Positions 24,665 through 33,988 of a stretch of DNA of 37,228 bases are shown here, piece after piece (the stretch's first letter is position 1; each line of letters begins with the position of its first letter). Position numbers and translations under genes: made by a program. Origin of the DNA: a bacterium (lineage in GTDB: Bacteria > B130-G9); the NCBI GenBank assembly GCA_021160245.1, contig JAGHCW010000064.1, positions 1-37,228 of the forward strand. Reading direction: 5' to 3'. The notes under the pieces were generated by a model. It was not told where the DNA came from. It was given only the letters and a program-made list of their open reading frames with translations, and ran no database searches.

Positions 24665-25606
24665 CTAGGAGACCGCTAGCTTATTATCGGTCCTCTTGAC
24701 CACAATGGGGTTGTGGACCAAATAGCACGCTCCAGAGCTTAGACAGCTCTTGCAGTAAGGCTGGTATGTCTTGAGCTTGCGAATCTCATCCAGCGAGAGG
24801 TCGAAGAGGTTACCCAAACCATACTTCTCAACATCAGTGCCCACAATGCAGCAGGGCAGGAGGTTGTAGTTCTCGTCCAGGACTAGAATATCATGCTGTG
24901 GGCAATGATAATCCGGGGGCATTTGGGCGACAAGTTCCTTTACATGAGATAAGACCAACTCCATAGAAGCCCTTTCCTGCTCCGCTCGAGGCATATTGCC
25001 GGACAAATAGTTTATGCAGTCGTCAAAATCGGCGAGATACGCATAGTACGCCAGCAGATTGATGCCGAGCTCTGATGCGAATTCGCACGCCGGCTCCAGT
25101 TCGTCCCGATTGAACTGGTATATGTGATAGGCGATCTGAGCCTCGCCATGAAATCCACATTCCCTCAAATTACTGATAATGCGTGGGATATTGCCCTTGA
25201 TAGCGTCAAAATCGAATCCATGGATTTTGTCATAAGACGACTGGCTGAAGCCCGGCATTGAGAACCTGAAAAGCTTCAATCCATCCATGAGATCGCTCCC
25301 CTCAAACTCAACGAGCCTCGAGGCATTTGTGCTTAGCCCAAAACTCAGATGCGACTCGTGCAGGAAACGGACAATGTCCTTGATTGAGGGGTTGAGAAAT
25401 GGCTCTCCCCAATTATGCAGGATGATCAAAGTGTCCTGGCCGATTATTCCCCGCTTCAGCATATATTCGATGGCCCGCGCAAAGTCGCCAGGGCGGATAA
25501 AACCACCACTGCTCGAGCTCTTGCGCCGATTCCTGATGCCCGTGTAACACCAGGGGCACTTGCCATTACAAATCCCTGAAATCTCGAGATATATCTTCTT
25601 GAACAT
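24665..25606 (-). CDS. Radical SAM protein with SPASM-like C-terminal cluster
   Basis: From the ATG at 25606 the product is 313 residues. It starts with MFKKIYLEISGICNGKCPWC, whose three cysteines (13, 17, 20) form the CxxxCxxC site for the 4Fe-4S cluster that cleaves S-adenosylmethionine. Motifs for SAM binding (NWGEPFLNP) and beta strands of the partial TIM barrel follow. The C-terminal cysteines (HCPQHD, LLPCC, YCKSC and SSGAC) look like a SPASM domain, often found in enzymes that modify peptides or proteins. The frame is open to 25714, but the cluster motif usually lies close to the N-terminus. It converges with fbaB and has no partner next to it. Confidence 0.85.
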   Translation of the reverse strand: MFKKIYLEISGICNGKCPWCYTGIRNRRKSSSSGGFIRPGDFARAIEYMLKRGIIGQDTLIILHNWGEPFLNPSIKDIVRFLHESHLSFGLSTNASRLVEFEGSDLMDGLKLFRFSMPGFSQSSYDKIHGFDFDAIKGNIPRIISNLRECGFHGEAQIAYHIYQFNRDELEPACEFASELGINLLAYYAYLADFDDCINYLSGNMPRAEQERASMELVLSHVKELVAQMPPDYHCPQHDILVLDENYNLLPCCIVGTDVEKYGLGNLFDLSLDEIRKLKTYQPYCKSCLSSGACYLVHNPIVVKRTDNKLAVS

Positions 25607-25983
25607 CTCTATATGCTCTCCCATCTGGCCCGGCAATCCTCCTAGTCCATGTTGACTCGGTGAGGGGAACATACTAGACTTGGCAAGTATCTCCAAGCGT
25701 GGGATGCAGCCCAAGCAAAAACTGATTTCCGCGCTAAAAAGCAGGCGTGGGGTTTTGTCGAGTGATTAGAATCACTACTAGTGTGAGCCATCGGCGGCGC
25801 GACTCGACTTGGCTGCAGATGTCGAATGAATCTGGGCGAGGTTAGTAGCGCAGACCCAGATACATCACGCGCCGCTCTTTTGGAATCCTAAGAGCTATGT
25901 TAAGCTGCCTCGCGAAAGCTTCTATGGAGCATACAATTTAGCGCGTGTCTTGCTGAATGAATAAGATCGCAATGGGGTAGCCT
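25607..25983. other. Divergent intergenic region with operator-like palindromes
   Basis: The gap separates the radical SAM gene (minus) from the 1700-residue protein gene (plus). AGTGATT and AATCACT (25761-25776) form a 7+2+7 palindrome suited to a dimeric regulator. ATCTGGG and CCCAGAT (25830-25836 and 25855-25861) form a stem with an 18-base loop. No convincing promoter or ORF is seen. Confidence 0.45.
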
Positions 25984-28900
25984 TTGAATAGTACAAATGG
26001 GGATAAGCTAGCCAATCCTGTTTCTCTAACGACGCTCAAACCCAAGATTACGGTGTCCATCGATCCAAACCTGAAGCCGGCTATTAAGCAAGTCTCGGGC
26101 ATAGCGATGGATGCTCAGGGCAACGTGTTCATCGCCGATACTTACCAGCACCGGATAATAAAGCTCTCACCATCCGGCGATTTGGTATGGGTCATCGGCG
26201 AGAAAGGCAAAGGCGACGGGTTATTCAATTACCCTCGCGGCCTTGCTATTTCTCAGTCGCAGGAACGGTTGTTGGTCTGCGACAGCTGGAATCATCGAGT
26301 TGTCGCGATTAACCTTGACGGAGCCTTCGACTTCTCGTTCGGCAAAGTCGGCTCTGGCGCCGGGCAGTTCTATGATCCTTATGACATCTGCGCGACGGCC
26401 GCGGATGAGCTAATCGTGGTTGATCGGGGCAACCACAGGTTGCAGCGCTTCTCAGTTGACGGCAAGTTCAAGGGCATGGCCGGCCGCCGGGGATCAGTTG
26501 TGGAACAAGAGATGGCCTCGCTTTACAACACACCTGGCAAGATGTTCAGCACTCCATGTTTCCTATTTCCATCGGGCATCTCCTCACTCTCATCGGACAG
26601 CGTCGCGGTGCTGGATTCCAGCAATCGCCGGGTCATGCTCTTCACAGACCAATTGCAGCTCGTATCTGAATACGACTTCACCGGGGTTGCCGGAAATGGC
26701 AGATTCATGCCTACCGCGATCGCCGCCAATGACGTCGGATTCTTATTTCTGTTCGATTATGAACAGGGCTTGATTGAGCAGATCGCGCCTCCGGGGTTCC
26801 CGATTTCCACATTGAGGATTGAGGCCGCGCAGAAGGGCGACGAGCTCCAACCGAGGTTGCTTGCGACCGCTGGTGGCCTTATCATGGTAAACACGACATC
26901 GCGCGAGCTGGAGTTCTTCGAGCTTGAGCAATCATCGCTAAAAGAATCGCTTATGAATGCAACTCACGATTCTGACGAGAGAGCTGAGGAGGCGAATGAG
27001 GCGCAGGTAGCCTGGGGCATCAAATGGCAAGACCGAGACCTCATCAATAAAGGAATATCCGGTGCAGCCTCGCGCGAATCGGCGTCTTTTAATAGCCTTC
27101 GAGCCGCGGCACGGGGACTAATTGAGCTCGACTTGCCCCTGAATCTTTACTTGCTCCTGTCGCGAACGTTGCAGGTGGCAAGTATCGAGCGGGAACAGAC
27201 GGAGAAAGAGCAGATTGAGCTTCTTCGCGAGCTGGAGCCAATGATCTCACAATCCGCCTCAGAGACAGCCGCGTGCGAGGCGGCTCTGATAGCCGATGAT
27301 AGTTCGCCCCATTCTGTAAGCGAGGCTGACATTTTCCAAGACTATCAAGAGACGTTGCTTCGGCTGAAACGACTAATGGCGAAGAATCAGCGTCAGACGA
27401 TCAAGCAGGTCAAGCTCGTTCGTGACGCGGCGCTTCTATTCAGACGTCGGAGGCTTAATGAAGCTTATGATTTCTGCCTCGCGGTGCTGCTTCAAGTGGC
27501 GTTCAAGGAGGCGGCGTCACTCAAGGATTCGCTTCTTAGCATCAGAAATCGCCTCGGGGAGATGGTTGGCCTTGCAAGAGACGTGATGTCGGATAGTCCT
27601 GAGCAACAGATGCTGAATCGCTTCATCTATCTCGGCCGATACCGCACGGTGCTTGACGCGAACCGCGGCCTGCATTTGGGTACTCTCACGGAAGTCACGG
27701 CAAGCGTCGCTGTCGTTCTGTGCGAGCAAGCGAACTCGTCCAAAGGGCCGAAAGTCATAGAACGGACAGACAGCGAAGAGCTGGAGTTTGCGAGCAGCCT
27801 ACTCGAATCGATAGTAACGGTTTTTGTAGTTGGAAGCACAAATAGTGAGATTCTGAACGTATCTGGGCAACTTATCTGGGCCTTGCTGCGATCATGCCCG
27901 AGCCTTAGAGAAAATGTGGTCGGAAAAGATGCTTTTGAGGCGCTGGGCTATGATCTCGAGCACGCTTCGATTGACTCCCAGGAGCTCGAGCGATTCGTCT
28001 ATCTGTACGTCTTTTCGAGGGCTGTTAATGGCAAAAGACTTCTCGGCGCCTCGATTCTCGACGAGGCGGCATCGGTTGCCTTGGGCGATGCGAAGCTGCC
28101 AGATGTTATGGAGACAATATGGGACGGAACAGAAGAGCGCAGGACACCTGAAGACTTCCCGAATGACGTTCTGGAATCCATTAAGCAAGTTCGAGACAGC
28201 ATCGTAACACACGGCCAGAGCTGGGCGCGTGTCCTCCTGGAGTCATACATGAGGCTCGGCAGCCTGCGCGCCTCGCCTAGGGCACTCGCAAACAAAGCGC
28301 TAATGGACACTCTGGCGACTAGGCAGCGGGATTGCTACGGAGCGGTTTGTGGCGCTCACCGGATGTCGCTTGAGGGGAGCTCTCAGCTTCTGAGGCTGCT
28401 CGTTGCTGGCGTGACCGCGTCCAGAAACGAGAAGCTCATTTCACAGGTTGGCAAAGAGCTTTCTACAACGCGGCTTGTTGAGATTCTAAAAAAGTTGGCC
28501 TTGAACGTCTGCCCTCCGCTGGCGGATGAGTCCGGCAAACCGGTCTGCGATGAAGATTCGCTATCGAATCTAATGCTGCGCGATGAGGTTCTGCACGTTG
28601 TCCTGAATGCTCTCAGCCGCGTCAGGATGTTCTTTGCCGATGGTCGATTTCACCTGTCGCTATCTGGTGTGAAGTTTGGTCTTCAGCTCGCAGGCGACGG
28701 CACAAAGAGCTTCAATAGGGAGACGGTGGACTTCCTGATCGCATCCTCTGAGAATTATATCCGCTGCCAACGAGGATTGCGCGAATGGCTATGGTCCCAT
28801 TGGGGCGAGCAGTCGCTAGGCTCAGACGAGAATGTGCTCGATCCGAAGCTATTGGGTAACATGGTCGCGACGCGAGTCCTTTCTGCTGACAGATCAATGC

Positions 28901-31086
28901 GCACAAAACACCTGCTTGAGGCGCTGGATTGGGCGAAAGCAGAGCTCGCGCAGCGTCGAGGAAGACGTATCGGACGAACTAAGGATGCTGTGTCATCCGA
29001 CGGACCAAACTCCGAGCGATCCGTGAGAAAAACGAGGCTCCCCCGAGAACTGCTGAGGGCTACATTTTACCTCTACTGCAATCCATCGACACGCAGCGCC
29101 GCCGGGGATTTCTGGCAGAGCGCGCATGGCGAATCACCAAAGATGAAAGATACCGGCGGCAATATAGGGCTCGCGGCGGCCGCAAAGAGCATAGCCTCTC
29201 GTGACTCATCAACTGCAACCCGGACAAAGACAAACGCTCGCTCAGACAAAACAGAGCTCCTTGACGCAATGATCGCCTGGATAAATAAGGTATGCGCTTA
29301 CGGTGTTGAGTTCGCTAGATATCGTGCCAGTAAGCGAGATGAGAGCGGCAGAGCATCCAAGCCCATGATATTTGTCGATGCAACCAAGAACATGATGGCA
29401 GACCTAAGATTCTCCGGCTGCAACGAGGCGACGCTTTCGACGGCATATCTTGCAGTCTCGTCTGGACTTGATATCGCCAGCATCGCGGGCTGGGTCCCAG
29501 AGCCGGCGCGGGCCGGCCTCGAGAAGCTCATGGATGACATGGCGTCGATTGACATGCCGGATAATCTATGTGACTGGGCTCAGGAGAGCTTTGCGAGAAG
29601 CCTTAGCATATATCGAACGTTCTTTGATCAGTTGAGCGTCGTAAATGATGTGATCTCGAGACCCGCTCCAGATGGCGAAGCAGACGGTGAAGAGCTCATC
29701 ACGCTTGCTGTGCCAGAGCCTGATGAGAACGACACACTTCCGAAATTACTGCCTCGTCTCATGCTCGATAAGTACCATTTCGACTTGGCGATTGCGAGGG
29801 CAACCAGGATCGCAGAGAGTATCAGCCTGCAAAAGCCCGGCGACGATGAAGAGCGTAACCTACGAATCCGCTGGATCGAGACGACAAGCGCTGCAGCCGA
29901 CAAGTCGCTCAAAGCCATTGAGCGATCGCGGCAAGCTTGCGGATTGAAGCTGCGAGGCGCAAGGACCGGTGTGGCGGAGGCTGTGGCGTCCCAAGAATGG
30001 GCGCCTCGCGTCGCGGAGCTGGGCTGGAGGAACGTCGCCATCCTCTTAAATCAGATGACTAGCGCAGCCTCAAACCTCCACTCGCGGCTGGAAGCGCTTC
30101 GCAGAAAACTCGTCTTGGCAGCATGGTCGCCTCAAGCAAACTTAAAGCAAAGAGAGCAGTTCTTCGAGGGGATCGAACGGTCTCTTCGAGCAGACCCCAC
30201 GCAATATGACGTCAGGCGAAAACTCGGTGACATCGTCCTGCTTGACGAGGCGGATGCTCAAGACGTCAAACGCGCAGTGCATCTTCGAGCCAGATACACC
30301 GCCCAGCTAGTCGAGACCATAAGAAATGTGGCCGCGCATCCCTACGGCATCGCTACTGATGCTGCTGGCGGCGTCCTCGTGACGGACTTCTACAAAAAGA
30401 ATATCGTCCGATACGACCGGGGCACAAAGCTCTCCGAGGTCGTTGTTCGGCAAGACATACCGGGGCGCTCCGGGGCCTTCGTGGGACCATATTGCCTTGC
30501 GCCATTTAATGGTGGAGTGCTGTGTAGTTTTGCCCAAGGCGATTTGGTCGTTGAGTATGACCATAACTTTAATGAAGTTGGGCGTCTTGGCCCTTCGATC
30601 GACGATTCAGCCTTGGGAACCGTGCTCGGGCTTGCGGCAGATGAGCGTCACGATAGACTCTATATTGCAGATTATGATGGCAGCCGCGTCCAGACGATGG
30701 CTTTCCATAAAGAAACAGGAAAATGGCAGGCGGTCAAGTCCACGACGGTCGAGAGTCCTTGCGGGATAGCAGTGGATAGCACGGGGAACATCGCCGTTAG
30801 CTCCCATACAGGCAATCGCGTGACTTTATTCGACGATAATTGGCGACAAACCGCTCTTATTGAGGGTCTAGCCTCGCCTCATCTCTTGGCGTTCGGTCCG
30901 GATTCGTCCTTATTTGTGGCGGATACGCTCAGCGACAGCATAAGGCGATTCTCGCCCGAAGGGGAGCTTATCTATGCCATACCGGCGAGAAGACCTCTGG
31001 GCGTGTGGATTCGTGACGATGAGCTCTTCGCAACGGGTATCGAGAGCGGCGAGATTTGGGTGTGGTTGATCAAGCAGATGATTTAA
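25984..31086 (+). CDS. Giant protein with NHL propeller repeats at both ends of a helical region
   Basis: The 1700-residue product has no signal peptide and is probably cytoplasmic. Residues about 36-310 contain NHL-type beta-propeller repeats (SGIAMDAQGNVFIADT, YPRGLAISQSQERLLVCDSW, YDPYDICATAADELIVVDRGN). Residues about 1452-1690 contain more (YGIATDAAGGVLVTDF, CGIAVDSTGNIAVSSHTGN). Between them lies a roughly 1100-residue, mostly helical, charged region of no recognised family. The two propeller parts could close into one propeller or form two separate domains. The start is TTG with weak ribosome binding support. It heads a run of four plus-strand genes, with the next gene 50 bases downstream, and may act as a scaffold for the enzymes encoded there. 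Confidence 0.75.
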   Translation: MNSTNGDKLANPVSLTTLKPKITVSIDPNLKPAIKQVSGIAMDAQGNVFIADTYQHRIIKLSPSGDLVWVIGEKGKGDGLFNYPRGLAISQSQERLLVCDSWNHRVVAINLDGAFDFSFGKVGSGAGQFYDPYDICATAADELIVVDRGNHRLQRFSVDGKFKGMAGRRGSVVEQEMASLYNTPGKMFSTPCFLFPSGISSLSSDSVAVLDSSNRRVMLFTDQLQLVSEYDFTGVAGNGRFMPTAIAANDVGFLFLFDYEQGLIEQIAPPGFPISTLRIEAAQKGDELQPRLLATAGGLIMVNTTSRELEFFELEQSSLKESLMNATHDSDERAEEANEAQVAWGIKWQDRDLINKGISGAASRESASFNSLRAAARGLIELDLPLNLYLLLSRTLQVASIEREQTEKEQIELLRELEPMISQSASETAACEAALIADDSSPHSVSEADIFQDYQETLLRLKRLMAKNQRQTIKQVKLVRDAALLFRRRRLNEAYDFCLAVLLQVAFKEAASLKDSLLSIRNRLGEMVGLARDVMSDSPEQQMLNRFIYLGRYRTVLDANRGLHLGTLTEVTASVAVVLCEQANSSKGPKVIERTDSEELEFASSLLESIVTVFVVGSTNSEILNVSGQLIWALLRSCPSLRENVVGKDAFEALGYDLEHASIDSQELERFVYLYVFSRAVNGKRLLGASILDEAASVALGDAKLPDVMETIWDGTEERRTPEDFPNDVLESIKQVRDSIVTHGQSWARVLLESYMRLGSLRASPRALANKALMDTLATRQRDCYGAVCGAHRMSLEGSSQLLRLLVAGVTASRNEKLISQVGKELSTTRLVEILKKLALNVCPPLADESGKPVCDEDSLSNLMLRDEVLHVVLNALSRVRMFFADGRFHLSLSGVKFGLQLAGDGTKSFNRETVDFLIASSENYIRCQRGLREWLWSHWGEQSLGSDENVLDPKLLGNMVATRVLSADRSMRTKHLLEALDWAKAELAQRRGRRIGRTKDAVSSDGPNSERSVRKTRLPRELLRATFYLYCNPSTRSAAGDFWQSAHGESPKMKDTGGNIGLAAAAKSIASRDSSTATRTKTNARSDKTELLDAMIAWINKVCAYGVEFARYRASKRDESGRASKPMIFVDATKNMMADLRFSGCNEATLSTAYLAVSSGLDIASIAGWVPEPARAGLEKLMDDMASIDMPDNLCDWAQESFARSLSIYRTFFDQLSVVNDVISRPAPDGEADGEELITLAVPEPDENDTLPKLLPRLMLDKYHFDLAIARATRIAESISLQKPGDDEERNLRIRWIETTSAAADKSLKAIERSRQACGLKLRGARTGVAEAVASQEWAPRVAELGWRNVAILLNQMTSAASNLHSRLEALRRKLVLAAWSPQANLKQREQFFEGIERSLRADPTQYDVRRKLGDIVLLDEADAQDVKRAVHLRARYTAQLVETIRNVAAHPYGIATDAAGGVLVTDFYKKNIVRYDRGTKLSEVVVRQDIPGRSGAFVGPYCLAPFNGGVLCSFAQGDLVVEYDHNFNEVGRLGPSIDDSALGTVLGLAADERHDRLYIADYDGSRVQTMAFHKETGKWQAVKSTTVESPCGIAVDSTGNIAVSSHTGNRVTLFDDNWRQTALIEGLASPHLLAFGPDSSLFVADTLSDSIRRFSPEGELIYAIPARRPLGVWIRDDELFATGIESGEIWVWLIKQMI

Positions 31087-31136
31087 CGAGATTGTGATGA
31101 GTGTCGCGATCGCCGGTCAATATGTGGGGCATAAAA

Positions 31137-33968
31137 ATGAAGATTAACACAGAGCAGTTTGAGACGATGATCTCAAGTCTGGACCTTGAGCTGTTCAACA
31201 AGATACACAGCTCAACGACTGCTGGTGATAAAAGGTCGCTATTGGCCGTACAGAACGCGATAAGAGCACTCAAGAGGCCCTACACGTACCTGGAAATCGG
31301 CTCTCATTTAGGAGGCACAATCCAGCCTCATCTATTGGACCCCAGATGCTCTAAGATTTACTCAATCGACAAGAGACCGCCCAAGCAGCCAGATGAAAGA
31401 GGACAAGACGACTACTATCCTGGCAATTCAACGGAGCGGATGCTGAACGCGCTGAAGCAAGTCTCTCCTGAAAACGTGAATAGCATCGTCTGTTTTGATG
31501 ACGACGCATCCAACATCGACAGGAATAAGATCGCCGATAGGCCGGATTTCTGCTTCATCGATGGTGAGCATACCGACGAGGCGGTTATCTCTGATTTTGA
31601 TTTCTGCAGCGCCGTCCTAAATGATGCCGGCGTCATTGTATTCCACGATTCAAACATCATTTTCAATGGATTGAGCCACATAATAAGGAAGCTGAGAAAA
31701 CGTGGGACCCCATTTTCAGCATATAACGTGCCGGACCACATCTTTGTTATCGAGTTTGGCGCCTGCGCAATACACAAGGACGATAGGCTATCGGAACTGC
31801 TGGTCAATAACCATATCGGTTATCTCGGCGGTCTGGGCAGCCTATTGCCTTATAGAGAGTTTGCCGTCGAAATCGGCAGTCGAAGCAACAAAAGCCTTGT
31901 TTGCGAGCTCGAATTCATGCAGGGCCTTGCGAAGGCGAGCTGTGGTTCGCTAAAGGAGAGCGCCTCTCATTTTATGGCAGTTGTCCGCGCCGGCAAGCCT
32001 GTCGAGCTCAAGATAGCTGCCGAGGCTTTTGCTGATGAAATGGCCGGCGACAACAAGCAGCTGGGGAAGATAATTAAGAGCCTGGGGCCGATTCCCAAAT
32101 CTGCTTCCCTGGGATTCGAGCCTCGACATTCGTTCCATCTTCGACTTGCGAATTGCCTCTCTTCTCTGGATAGGAATCGGGAGGCGCTTGAGATCATCAA
32201 CAGTATTGAGAAATCCAAGAGATTCTCGCCAGAATTTGAGATTGACCTAGCTTTTCAAGCAGGACGCATATACCACAAACTCGGTCGGCTTCGGCAAGCT
32301 GCAAATCGGTTTCGCCTCGTAATCGACCGCTCCTTGGCGGATGATCCCAATGCCGGCTGGGCCAGATACTCGCTGGCTGAGATGCTGCTTTCCAGGGGGA
32401 AGGTCGATGCGGGATTGGCACAGTTGCACATTGTCGCTTCCACATTCACAAAAGGAGACCTAGCGGCGGCCACGAGGCTGAAGATCGGCGCCATATTGGC
32501 AGGGCGAGGGAAGCACCAAGAAGCCCTTGTCCAGTTCGAGTCTGTGCAGGACGCGAAGCCCTCTACCCAGAGGCTCGAGGGCGAGGCGTTCCTAAATGCA
32601 GGTATGTCCTGCAAGGCGCTTGGCGAGCCGGAGAAAGCGATAGACAACCTACACAAGGCGCAGACAGTATTTCCGGCCCGGTCAGAGCAAGGCATGTGGG
32701 CAGCGCTGCACAGCGCAGTTTGCTTGGCGGCTCTGGGCAAAGATGCTGAGGCGATGATAATTGTGAAAAGGCTTGAGAGGCTGCGGCCGCGCTCGGCCAA
32801 AGTATCCAAAGCTCTGGCGCTACATTCGGGCGGCATACTCCAGAAACTCGGACGCCTGCGCGCTGCGGCTGCCCGATTTCGCAAGGTCATCGACCAATGT
32901 CCGGCAGATGATCCAAGCGCCGTCTGGGCGAGCCAGTCTCTTGCGACGATTCTGCTTCAACAGGGGAAGCGAGACGAGGCGCTGAGATGGCTCAAAGAGA
33001 TAGCCGGCGCTTTTAGCGAGGGCGATCTATTGGGTTCAGCAAGGGCGAGAATTGGCTCGATACTCTTTGAGAAGCAGGATTTCAGAGGCGCGCTCGATGA
33101 GTTCAGATTGGCCGCCGAGGCTAAGTCAAAGGACAAACAACTGACAGGATGGGCGTTCTTAGGCATGGCGGAATGCCTCAAGAATCTGGGAAGAGCCGAG
33201 GAGGCGTTGCGCTATTTCGCAAAATCACAACGGCTGCTTTCTGATCCTGTGATGCTCGTTTCATCTGTCTGGGAACACGCTCACTTGACGCAGGGCGCAG
33301 AAGGGGGAACGAGGGCGATGAGCGCCTTCAGCAGACGGATTGTGTCGCTTGCGAAACGTGGAAGATGCTCCCGGGAGCTCTCCTTAAAAGCGATCATGGC
33401 GCTGCATTCTAAAAAAGCGTTCGACGAGGCGGCGAGTCTCCTAAAGAGTCTGGCGAAAGTGATCGATTTAGATGAAAGGTTCTGGCAATATGCGCTAGCC
33501 TATAAGAGTAAAGGCTTTCTGACCGGTACGGAGGATATTATGTCATCCCTTGAGTTCTTGCCACCTTCCGAGCAGGCGGAATGGCACCTTTCAGCGGGGT
33601 CTCTCCTCCTTGATATGGGCTACGATCGAGACGCCGAGGACGAGGTCCGCTCAGCCCTTCAACTCCGTCAAGACTGGCCGCAGGCCAATTATGTTCTGGG
33701 CTCAATCCTGGAGATGCGGCGCGATTTTGGCGAGGCGAAGGCGCGGTTTGAGGCGGTACTCGAGCATGAGGGGAGCATTGAGAGAGAGCTCTGGCGCCGG
33801 GCCATCGGTGGAGCGCATTATCACTTGGCTTGCATGTCTGAGCAAAGTGGCGACGTTGAGAAGGCCCTTCAGCATCTCAAAGCGTGCTTGGAGATCATAC
33901 CTAAGCACCGAAAAGCAATGAAACTGAAACTCTCACTTATCTCGACGGCAGCTCCCGTTACCGGATAG
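31137..33968 (+). CDS. Class I methyltransferase fused to a long TPR array
   Basis: From the ATG at 31137 the product is 943 residues. Residues about 40-215 form a Methyltransf_24-type class I domain: YLEIGSHLGG as motif I, YSIDKRPP, then DFCFIDGEHTDEAVISDFDF and GVIVFHDSN. Residues about 245-930 are TPR-like helical repeats such as LRQAANRFRLVI and FRGALDEFRLAAEAKS. The domain type occurs in glycan and natural-product methyltransferases; the TPR array probably holds substrates or partners. The open frame begins at a GTG (31101), but GGGG lies seven bases before the ATG at 31137. It is separated from the neighbouring genes by 50 and 20 bases. Confidence 0.8.
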   Translation: MKINTEQFETMISSLDLELFNKIHSSTTAGDKRSLLAVQNAIRALKRPYTYLEIGSHLGGTIQPHLLDPRCSKIYSIDKRPPKQPDERGQDDYYPGNSTERMLNALKQVSPENVNSIVCFDDDASNIDRNKIADRPDFCFIDGEHTDEAVISDFDFCSAVLNDAGVIVFHDSNIIFNGLSHIIRKLRKRGTPFSAYNVPDHIFVIEFGACAIHKDDRLSELLVNNHIGYLGGLGSLLPYREFAVEIGSRSNKSLVCELEFMQGLAKASCGSLKESASHFMAVVRAGKPVELKIAAEAFADEMAGDNKQLGKIIKSLGPIPKSASLGFEPRHSFHLRLANCLSSLDRNREALEIINSIEKSKRFSPEFEIDLAFQAGRIYHKLGRLRQAANRFRLVIDRSLADDPNAGWARYSLAEMLLSRGKVDAGLAQLHIVASTFTKGDLAAATRLKIGAILAGRGKHQEALVQFESVQDAKPSTQRLEGEAFLNAGMSCKALGEPEKAIDNLHKAQTVFPARSEQGMWAALHSAVCLAALGKDAEAMIIVKRLERLRPRSAKVSKALALHSGGILQKLGRLRAAAARFRKVIDQCPADDPSAVWASQSLATILLQQGKRDEALRWLKEIAGAFSEGDLLGSARARIGSILFEKQDFRGALDEFRLAAEAKSKDKQLTGWAFLGMAECLKNLGRAEEALRYFAKSQRLLSDPVMLVSSVWEHAHLTQGAEGGTRAMSAFSRRIVSLAKRGRCSRELSLKAIMALHSKKAFDEAASLLKSLAKVIDLDERFWQYALAYKSKGFLTGTEDIMSSLEFLPPSEQAEWHLSAGSLLLDMGYDRDAEDEVRSALQLRQDWPQANYVLGSILEMRRDFGEAKARFEAVLEHEGSIERELWRRAIGGAHYHLACMSEQSGDVEKALQHLKACLEIIPKHRKAMKLKLSLISTAAPVTG

Positions 33969-33988
33969 GACAGCTTGGAGGGGAACTT

